From contig SKPT01000161.1 in assembly GCA_007119405.1 (NCBI GenBank), forward strand, positions 1 through 13,589: 13,589 nucleotides of DNA, written 5' to 3'. The stretch comes from Phycisphaeraceae bacterium. GTDB lineage: Bacteria; Planctomycetota; Phycisphaerae; Phycisphaerales; Phycisphaeraceae. The notes beneath the pieces were generated by a model. The model made no database searches and was not told the origin of the DNA. It saw nothing but the letters and a program-made list of their open reading frames with translations. Position 1 is the stretch's first letter. The number at the start of each line of letters is the position of its first letter. This document shows positions 7,726-12,701 of the stretch, one piece after another. Position numbers and translations under genes: made by a program.

Positions 7726-7761
7726 GGTTCAGCAGGTCATATCGGCAGCGGCTGCGTCTGC

Positions 7762-7789
7762 AATATAAAGCCGGGACCGGTGGTCCCGG
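7762..7789 (-). promoter_or_regulatory. Hairpin and -10-like box upstream of the topoisomerase gene
   Basis: Read on the minus strand, CCGGGACCACCGGTCCCGG (7789-7771; 8-bp stem, 3-nt loop) is followed by CTTT and TATATT (7767-7762). It stands 37-64 nt before the start codon. A second copy of the hairpin plus CTTT lies upstream of the divergent hicB gene, in the same orientation relative to that gene. It could be an operator, a leader attenuator or a dispersed repeat. A further -10-like TATGAT on the minus strand is at 7816-7811. Confidence 0.45.
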
Positions 7790-7910
7790 GGAAGCGGGTG
7801 GAAAGGTTGAATCATACCCAGGCGCCCACGGCGCGATGGCGTACGATGTGACCGAGCGCGGCGCGGTGACGAGCCGCACGCCGTGTTGCCGTTGATTGGT
7901 CGCCGCCTCA

Positions 7911-7933
7911 CCGGGACCACCGGTCCCGGCTTT
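7911..7933 (+). promoter_or_regulatory. Second copy of the hairpin, upstream of hicB
   Basis: CCGGGACCACCGGTCCCGG (7911-7929) followed by CTTT (7930-7933) is the exact reverse complement of 7767-7789. Similarity continues past the hairpin, with 6 of 8 positions matching at 7903-7910. It ends 26 nt before the hicB ATG. The DNA between the two copies (7790-7910) holds no convincing gene. Confidence 0.5.
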
Positions 7934-7948
7934 GTATCGGAGGGGATC

Positions 7949-7953
7949 AGGAG
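7949..7953 (+). promoter_or_regulatory. Shine-Dalgarno sequence of hicB
   Basis: AGGAG stands 6 nt before the ATG at 7960, an optimal spacing. It is the clearest Shine-Dalgarno sequence in the window and contrasts with the neighbouring genes, most of which have none. This fits an accessory, possibly acquired gene. Confidence 0.75.
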
Positions 7954-7959
7954 CACTAC

Positions 7960-8235
7960 ATGATCTTCCCCATCGCCATCCACAAAGACCCGGACACCTG
8001 CTACGGCGTGACCGTGCCCGATCTTCCCGGCTGCTTCTCCGCCGGCTCGACGATCGACGAGGCCATGCTCATCTCCCGCGAGGCCATCGCTCTGTATTTC
8101 GAATCGATTATCGAGGACGGCCTGGAAATGCCCACCCCCAGCGACATCGAGACCCTGCGCGCCAACCTCGACTATGCCGACGCCATCTGGGCCGTGGTCA
8201 ACGTCGACCTCGACGCCTCGCAGCGCGCGGCTTAG
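7960..8235 (+). CDS. HicB-like antitoxin-domain protein, C-terminally short, no HicA partner
   Basis: A 91-residue protein matching the HicB-like (UPF0150-type) partial RNase H fold: YGVTVPDLPGCFSAGSTIDE (15-34), then EAIALYFESIIEDGLEMPTPS and DYADAIWAVVNVDLD. HicB antitoxins bind and neutralise the HicA mRNA interferase, and many carry a C-terminal ribbon-helix-helix or HTH domain that represses the operon. Related proteins of about 130 residues continue after the AxWAxVxVDL segment into a ribbon-helix-helix; here the protein stops seven residues after it (ASQRAA, TAG). I see no hicA on either strand and no clear continuation of the missing domain in other frames. It is either a naturally short orphan or a remnant. 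The start is supported by a strong AGGAG. It converges on the vapC remnant 32 bp downstream. Confidence 0.8.
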   Translation: MIFPIAIHKDPDTCYGVTVPDLPGCFSAGSTIDEAMLISREAIALYFESIIEDGLEMPTPSDIETLRANLDYADAIWAVVNVDLDASQRAA

Positions 8236-8267
8236 GCGATGGTGGAAATCACAGTTGTCCGTCGCGA

Positions 8268-8688
8268 TCATTTCTCATCCGTGAGGGTTTGAAGCACGTC
8301 GGCCGGGGTCCGTCAGCCACGCGTGGTACGGTCGAAGTCGGTGTCGAAGCTCACGACCTGCAAATCGTGAATCTCCGCGGTCAGGTAGTGGTAGGCATCA
8401 TCAAAATCGAGTTTCTGGGATTGGCAGATCTCAGGCACGGCGTGCCAACTCCGTCGGCGTCAGCGAGAGGATGGCGATGCGGTCCCCGATCATGCTACCG
8501 CGCAAGAACGAAGCGTAACGCTCGAGTTGTCCGAACCGTGCGAGAATCAGGCCGATCGAATGCACCGCGTAATCCGTGACAGCCATTCGCATTGGCGGCA
8601 CGCTCTCCAGCAGACGCCGCGCGTCATCAGCGCGCGAGCGGTTGCGCAACACCTGCAACCAGACGTTCGTGTCAATGAGGTAGGTCAT
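8268..8688 (-). pseudogene. VapC-like PIN-domain toxin, broken by a frameshift and an in-frame stop
   Basis: PIN-domain RNases are the toxins of VapBC systems. The gene starts at the ATG at 8688 (MTYLIDTNVWLQVL, with the first metal-binding Asp at residue 6) and runs 85 codons to a TGA at 8433-8431. Skipping the single T at 8433 restores a clear PIN C-terminal half: EICQSQKLDFDDAYHY, then LQVVSFDTDFDRTTRG. That frame meets a TGA at 8315-8313 exactly where relatives read RGRxTP. Reading on gives RTPADVLQTLTDEK and a final TGA at 8270-8268. Removing one base gives a 139-codon gene, a normal PIN length. TDYAVHSIG (38-46) is also typical of one PIN subfamily. Inactivation looks likely; a sequencing error could explain the frameshift but would not explain the second stop. 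It overlaps its antitoxin gene by 17 bases. Confidence 0.8.
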
Positions 8689-8920
8689 CCCGCCCCTTGA
8701 TCGCCTGCCCCGCACGCAACCGGCTGGCCTCATGCTGAAGCTGCACCGCGTCCATATCTACGTTCTCGAGGCAGCCGGCCCATGCCTCGACCTGCACGGA
8801 CCCCGTCTCGGCCCCACTCCGCCGCGAGAGGTGCGCCACCAACTCAACCGCCCGCTGCTGCTGTTCCGGCGTCAGTCGCTCGAAGGCCTCGTTCAGTTTG
8901 CGCTTCAGGTCCGCCCGCAT
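8672..8920 (-). CDS. Probable VapB-type antitoxin of the broken PIN toxin
   Basis: An 82-residue acidic protein starting MRADLKRKLNEAFERLTPEQ. It is mostly helical in appearance, with a leucine/alanine-rich N-terminal helix region (LTPEQQQRAVELVAHLSR, 16-33) and a charged tail (MDAVQLQHEASRLRAG). I do not recognise a named DNA-binding domain. Its role is inferred from position: it precedes the PIN gene on the same strand and overlaps it by 17 bases, the usual antitoxin-first arrangement. A GGAG lies about 9 nt before the ATG and a perfect TATAAT lies upstream. The frame is intact although its toxin is broken, as expected when toxin function is lost first. Confidence 0.65.
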   Translation of the reverse strand: MRADLKRKLNEAFERLTPEQQQRAVELVAHLSRRSGAETGSVQVEAWAGCLENVDMDAVQLQHEASRLRAGQAIKGRDDLPH

Positions 8921-8983
8921 GGCTCAGGCTCCAGTTGCTGGCGCGTGCGATACAAAGATCATCGGGCTGCGATCACCCGCAAC

Positions 8984-8989
8984 ATTATA
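8984..8989 (-). promoter_or_regulatory. -10 box of the antitoxin-toxin operon
   Basis: A perfect TATAAT on the minus strand (8989-8984) lies in the 82-bp gap between the RdgC-like stop and the antitoxin ATG. A start near 8977 would give a leader of about 57 nt. No recognisable -35 hexamer lies 16-18 bp upstream, where the DNA enters the end of the RdgC-like gene. Confidence 0.45.
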
Positions 8990-9002
8990 GAGCCCTACAG
9001 GC

Positions 9003-10334
9003 TCACGCCCCCGCCAGCTCCACCGTCGCCACGCCTGCCCCCGCCTTCGCCTGCCCACCGCCGCGCCGCTGCCGGATCCACCCCGCCAGCGCCTCGCGCC
9101 GCCCCGGCCAGCCCGGGCCCGTACGCTCCTCCAGGAACCGGGCGTACATCCCATCCAGCACGCTCGTCAATCGCGCCACCAGCGCCAGCCGCGCCTCCGT
9201 CAGCTCACGCGGGCTCTCCGCGTCCGCCACCTCCGGCAGCGCGGCGCTGGTCACGTGCAGACGATCCGCCTGCAACGACAAGTCCCACTGGCACTCGCCG
9301 TCGGCCAATATCAGCCCCAGCTTGCGCGGCCACTTGCCGGTGGCCAGCGCCTCGCCCGCCTCGGGCAGCCGCGTCAGCGCCACCGGGCTCGACCCGGCGC
9401 GCAGCGACTGCTTGCCCCGCACGCCCCACGCACACTCCATCTCCAGCGACTTGTCAATCGTGATAAACGCCTCCCCCCCGCCATCCCCACCACCCGCGCC
9501 CCCGGCCTCACCCTTGATCGGCACGACCCCCTCGGCCGTCTCCGCCAGCCACCACAGCCAGATCAGCCACTCGTTGCCCAGGAAGTCCTTCAAATCCACC
9601 GCCTGCGCCCGCCAGGGGATGGTGGGGATGCTCACGTCGGTCGGGGCGTCCGCCTCGTCCATCGCCGCGTGCGCCTCGGGCGGTGCGGGCGTCAAGGGCG
9701 AGGGGTGCAGGTCTTCCCAGTCGCGCGTCCGGCCCTGGCGACGCAGCATCTCACCCGCCAGCGCCCCGGCGCTGATTGCCTCCAACTCCACGTTAAAGCT
9801 CGCCCGCATCAGCCGCGCAAGCTGCTCCTGCACCGCGTTGCCGGTGGCGCCGCAATACAGCACGCCGCGCGACAGGTCCCAGAGGATCGGCACGAGCTTG
9901 CTCTTGCGGAACTTGCCCGCGGCCAGGTCCTCGTGAATCTGCCGCGACGCCAGCTCGCCCGCCTCCTGCTTCTGCGCCTTGGACGCGAAGCCCGAGGGGT
10001 TGCCCGAGGCGGCGGCCTGCTCGTTGAGCTTGCGATACGCTTGCTTGACGTCCGCGGGCACCTTGTGCGTGTCGATGCGCACGGCGGCAAGCAGCATGCT
10101 CGCGCCACCGCCCGCGCCCGGCAGGCCGTAGCCGTTCTTCTCGTAGCTGAACTGCGTATCGAGCAGGTGCTGGCCGGTGGTGAAGCCTGTCTCGACCTCG
10201 TCGGGGGCGCCGATCTCGGTCTCGCGGAAGGCGTGCTCGGCGAGGATGCTCAGCGCGGTCTCGTCGACGCTCGCCGGGGCGTCGCCGACGACGCGGAAGC
10301 GGCAGAAGGTGATGCGGCCGGAGTCGAATGCCAT
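9003..10334 (-). CDS. RdgC-like (recombination-associated) protein, long form
   Basis: A 443-residue soluble protein that I assign to the RdgC superfamily from its layout: LAEHAFRETEIGAPDEVETGF (31-51), THKVPADVKQAYRKLNEQ (89-106), FRKSKLVPILWDL (142-154), LYCGATGN (159-166), and later FLGNEWLIWLWWLAE (251-265). E. coli RdgC is a ring-shaped DNA-binding protein of about 300 residues that restrains RecA; this protein is about 140 residues longer. The extra length includes a charged insert (about 205-235) and a glycine run (GGAGGGDGGGE, 278-288). No nuclease motif is evident. The start is the ATG at 10334, giving MAFDSGRITF; the frame stays open upstream without a Shine-Dalgarno sequence, and TACAAT lies 7 nt before this ATG. 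It may help control recombination near replication genes, but that is inference. If not RdgC, it is a conserved protein of unknown function. Confidence 0.65.
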   Translation of the reverse strand: MAFDSGRITFCRFRVVGDAPASVDETALSILAEHAFRETEIGAPDEVETGFTTGQHLLDTQFSYEKNGYGLPGAGGGASMLLAAVRIDTHKVPADVKQAYRKLNEQAAASGNPSGFASKAQKQEAGELASRQIHEDLAAGKFRKSKLVPILWDLSRGVLYCGATGNAVQEQLARLMRASFNVELEAISAGALAGEMLRRQGRTRDWEDLHPSPLTPAPPEAHAAMDEADAPTDVSIPTIPWRAQAVDLKDFLGNEWLIWLWWLAETAEGVVPIKGEAGGAGGGDGGGEAFITIDKSLEMECAWGVRGKQSLRAGSSPVALTRLPEAGEALATGKWPRKLGLILADGECQWDLSLQADRLHVTSAALPEVADAESPRELTEARLALVARLTSVLDGMYARFLEERTGPGWPGRREALAGWIRQRRGGGQAKAGAGVATVELAGA

Positions 10335-10341
10335 GGCCGGG

Positions 10342-10347
10342 ATTGTA
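10342..10347 (-). promoter_or_regulatory. -10-like box next to the RdgC-like start codon
   Basis: TACAAT on the minus strand (10347-10342) ends 7 nt before the ATG, placing the transcription start at or beside the A of the start codon. There is no Shine-Dalgarno sequence. No good -35 hexamer is visible at the usual distance. The pattern matches the lipoprotein gene and the membrane-protein gene. Confidence 0.45.
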
Positions 10348-10398
10348 GCGATCGCCCAGCCCTGCCACGCCCCCACTGGCCGCCACTGGCCCCGCCCC

Positions 10399-10430
10399 GT
10401 TAGCCGCCGCCCTCCGGCACAGCGGCTGAC
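10399..10430 (-). terminator. Hairpin after the membrane-protein gene
   Basis: GTTAGCCGC (10399-10407) pairs with GCGGCTGAC (10422-10430) over 9 bp, with one T-G pair and a 14-nt loop. It lies 9 bp beyond the membrane-protein stop and upstream of the RdgC-like promoter, a good place for a terminator that separates the two units. No T-tract follows. Confidence 0.45.
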
Positions 10431-10439
10431 GGCGCCCGC

Positions 10440-11660
10440 CTACCGCTGGTCCGACTCGCGCCGCCTCTCGCTCGGCAGCCACTCCACCACCAGGCGCGCC
10501 GCCACGAGCGTCAGGAGCCCGCCGAGCATCCACCCGCTGTCGCCGACGATGAACCCGTAGTAGCCCATCGGCGCCACGAACAGCAGCGTCAGCCAGAACA
10601 CCACCAGCCGCCCCCCCGCCGGCGTCACATGCCGCGTCGGCAGCATGCACAGCCAGACGTACGCCGGGAACGCCAACCCGAACAGCAGCAGGAACCCGCG
10701 ATACACCAGCTCGCCCGCCGTCTGACCCAGGTAAAGCTCCGGCTCGGTCACCGCCCACCACGCCAGCGCCACGCCCGCGATGCCCAGCACAGCCGCCCGG
10801 TGCAGCCCCGCGTGCCCACGCCGCTCGCCCAGCTCGCGCAGGTGCAGCGCCACCGTCACCCCCGCCTGGATCGTCAGATGCGCCGCGAGGATGTACACCA
10901 GCGCCGCCGGCACGTCCATGTCCAGCGGTTCATCGTGCAGCGGGAACAGCGGCCGCAGCATCCGCGCATACAGCAGCGACAGCACCAGCACCGCGAGGAA
11001 GAAGGCGCCGAACCCCACGGCAAACGCCCACCGCCCCGTCGCCGGGGCCGTCGCCTGCCTGGCGCGGTGGAAGGTCAGGTCCAGGTAGGGCGCCAGGACG
11101 AAGCCCAGCACGGCGGCGGGGGTGAACATGGCCAGGTCGCGCAGGCTCAGCGCCCCGCCCCGGGCCGCGGCGTTCAGGTCTATCTCCGGGGCCGCCAGCC
11201 ATGCCAGCAGCGTCACCAGCGACACGCCCACCGCCGCCGCCGTGGCGGTCAGCAGCCACCGCGGCCGAGCCCCGGCCATGAACACGACCACCGCGAAGAA
11301 CCCCGTCGCGATCACCCCCCACGCCCCCAGCAGCAGCGTGTACGCCCAGCCCACGGCGAACACGTGCATCGCGATGCAGATCTCCGAGAAGCGATAGCAC
11401 GCCTCGCCGTGGCTGGAGACGACGCGTCGGCTCAGCGCCGGCGTGGCCACGACGAACCCCATCGCCGCGGCGCCGACCACGTTGGGAATGGCGAAGACGA
11501 TCCAACCCGCCAGGCCGTAGTCCCGCACCAGCAGCACGGGAAAGAGCATGCCGATGACCCACGTCCACGACGCCGCGAGGAAGCAGGCCCACAGCAGCGC
11601 TGCGGCCGGCCCGCGTGCCGGGACCGGGCTCTGCTCAGCGTGGGCGTGGGCGTCAGCCAT
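10440..11660 (-). CDS. Multi-pass inner-membrane protein of unknown function
   Basis: A 406-residue protein with about 11-12 hydrophobic segments, at roughly 22-45, 51-72, 93-112, 113-131, 135-157, 175-193, 211-232, 250-273, 288-304, 318-340, 352-371 and 374-393, and short basic loops. The first helices (WTWVIGMLFPVLLVRDYGL, then GWIVFAIPNVVGAAAMGFV) look transporter-like and faintly recall sodium:solute or NCS1-type symporters. I see no diagnostic motif and do not name a family. A single charged pair inside a helix region (PYLDLTFHRARQ, 191-202) may matter for function. The start is the ATG at 11660. There is no Shine-Dalgarno sequence; TATGAT lies 8 nt before it. A hairpin follows the stop, so it is probably transcribed alone. 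Confidence 0.8.
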   Translation of the reverse strand: MADAHAHAEQSPVPARGPAAALLWACFLAASWTWVIGMLFPVLLVRDYGLAGWIVFAIPNVVGAAAMGFVVATPALSRRVVSSHGEACYRFSEICIAMHVFAVGWAYTLLLGAWGVIATGFFAVVVFMAGARPRWLLTATAAAVGVSLVTLLAWLAAPEIDLNAAARGGALSLRDLAMFTPAAVLGFVLAPYLDLTFHRARQATAPATGRWAFAVGFGAFFLAVLVLSLLYARMLRPLFPLHDEPLDMDVPAALVYILAAHLTIQAGVTVALHLRELGERRGHAGLHRAAVLGIAGVALAWWAVTEPELYLGQTAGELVYRGFLLLFGLAFPAYVWLCMLPTRHVTPAGGRLVVFWLTLLFVAPMGYYGFIVGDSGWMLGGLLTLVAARLVVEWLPSERRRESDQR

Positions 11661-11668
11661 GGAAAGCC

Positions 11669-11674
11669 ATCATA
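11669..11674 (-). promoter_or_regulatory. -10-like box next to the membrane-protein start codon
   Basis: TATGAT on the minus strand (11674-11669) ends 8 nt before the ATG at 11660, so the mRNA would have little or no leader. No Shine-Dalgarno sequence is present. No convincing -35 hexamer is seen; the upstream DNA is a GAACCAC repeat. Confidence 0.45.
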
Positions 11675-11679
11675 CGCCC

Positions 11680-11781
11680 GAACCACGAACCACGCAGCCG
11701 CTCGCGGCTTCGCGAAATCCGAACCCCCGCCCCCGAACCCTCTCTTCTCTACGGATCCCCGATCCCCGAACCCGGAACCCC
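11680..11781. repeat. Heptamer repeat tract with a small hairpin
   Basis: This 124-bp gap holds short repeats of about 7 bp. GAACCAC occurs twice in tandem (11680-11693). Four units lie in a row at 11754-11781: GATCCCC, GATCCCC, GAACCCG, GAACCCC. Related GAACCC blocks occur at 11721 and 11735. A hairpin, AGCCG-CTCG-CGGCT (11696-11709), could end the DUF4442 transcript. The tract also overlaps the region where the membrane-protein promoter should be. Confidence 0.6.
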
Positions 11782-11784
11782 AGC

Positions 11785-12540
11785 TTACCCCTCCGCCGGC
11801 CGCCGCCGACGCCGATCCCGCCGCTGCCGCGCCTGCGTCTTGGGCGTGACGTGAAACGTGGCCGTGCACTTGCCCACCCGCCGCTCGCGCTCCCCGGGCT
11901 TGCGCACCATCTGCACAACCGTCATGTCCAGCGTGATGTTGAACTCACCGCCGTTGGCCAGGTGGGCGTCGATGTCCTCCATCGGCTCGACGCGGTACAG
12001 CGCCGGGCCGAAGCACGGCCGCAGAAAACGGTAATCCAGGTGCTTGCACACCACCGTGTAGTCCGCGCCGCACCGGCCGAAAACGTACATCCCGCCGGCG
12101 ACCTCCGAGTTGCCGAGCAGCGCGGCCCCGGCCATGGCGTTGTACCAGTTGCGGTTGAAGCGGCGAAACGGCAGCACGACCGAGAAGGCGTTGGCCGACT
12201 GCTTCGGCATGCGGATGCCGCTGTGGTACGCCAGCGGCAGCCAGATCCACGAGCAGACGCGGTGCCAGAAGTTGTTGCGCACCGACAGCCGCGAGATCCC
12301 CGCCTCCAGCCGCTGCGACAGCCGCCCCAGCCAACCGACACGCGGCGCCGCATCGCCGCCCCGGCCGCCGGCGTCCATCTGCGCCTGCCCGTTGCGATCG
12401 CCGGCCACCTCCGCCTCGCCGTTGCCCGTCACCCGCGCCGCCGACGGCTCCAAAGCCGCACCGGCCTCGGCCTGATCGGCACCATCCGCTGACGCGGCGG
12501 GGCGGGGCGGGACATCGGTGGTCGGAACGGAGCTTCTCAT
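11785..12540 (-). CDS. DUF4442 hotdog-fold protein (putative thioesterase-like) with N-terminal extension
   Basis: A 251-residue protein. Residues about 86-235 look like the DUF4442/PaaI-type hotdog fold: FWHRVCSWIWLPLAYHSGIR (91-110), then NRNWYNAMAGAALLGNSEVAGG (129-150) as the central helix, then strands including EFNITLDMTVVQMV and GKCTATFHVTP. Hotdog proteins often hydrolyse acyl-CoA thioesters, but the catalytic acid of the PaaI group is not obvious, so activity is unproven. The first 65 or so residues are Ala/Gly/Asp-rich low complexity, and the last 16 are strongly basic (RQRRDRRRRRPAEG), possibly binding nucleic acid or membrane. The start is the ATG at 12540; an internal start at residue 55 would remove most of the extension. 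There is no Shine-Dalgarno sequence, and TACAGT (12561-12556) lies 15 nt upstream. It lies 161 bp beyond dnaN, past a probable terminator. Confidence 0.75.
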   Translation of the reverse strand: MRSSVPTTDVPPRPAASADGADQAEAGAALEPSAARVTGNGEAEVAGDRNGQAQMDAGGRGGDAAPRVGWLGRLSQRLEAGISRLSVRNNFWHRVCSWIWLPLAYHSGIRMPKQSANAFSVVLPFRRFNRNWYNAMAGAALLGNSEVAGGMYVFGRCGADYTVVCKHLDYRFLRPCFGPALYRVEPMEDIDAHLANGGEFNITLDMTVVQMVRKPGERERRVGKCTATFHVTPKTQARQRRDRRRRRPAEG

Positions 12541-12669
12541 AACACTGGCCCCCCCACTGTAGCGGTCTCAACCCGCCCCGGCACGCCGTCGCGAGCAACA
12601 TTCATCGAGCCGAACCCCCACCGCGTGAGCCCACCGCCCCGGGCCCGCCCCCAGCCCTGGCAGGCACAA

Positions 12670-12691
12670 GCAAACCGCCCCGCGGATTTGC
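12670..12691 (-). terminator. Probable terminator of dnaN
   Basis: Read on the minus strand, GCAAA pairs with TTTGC and CCGC with GCGG around a GGG loop, with one bulged T. It starts 11 nt beyond the dnaN stop. There is no long T-tract. The core CCGC-nnn-GCGG with one bulged base resembles the hairpin after uvrC. The rest of the 161-bp gap up to the DUF4442 gene shows only a weak promoter-like TACAGT (12561-12556). Confidence 0.5.
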
Positions 12692-12701
12692 CCCCGGCCC
12701 G

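Noticed and set aside
5695..7851. A 718-codon open frame on the plus strand opposite the topoisomerase gene
   Set aside because: It is antisense to a protein with all GyrB/ParE motifs, starts inside the repeat region and has Arg/His/Leu-rich composition typical of a shadow frame in GC-rich DNA.
8239..8289. Short plus-strand frame after hicB (MVEITVVRRDHF) as a shifted ribbon-helix-helix remnant
   Set aside because: It is only 17 codons and does not show the pattern of a HicB DNA-binding domain; the match is too weak to claim.
8236..8579. A plus-strand frame overlapping hicB and continuing to 8579
   Set aside because: It reads hicB out of frame and then runs antisense to the vapC remnant, whose PIN motifs are clear.
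11548..12492. A 314-codon plus-strand frame
   Set aside because: It is antisense to the DUF4442 gene and the membrane-protein start and includes translated heptamer repeats.
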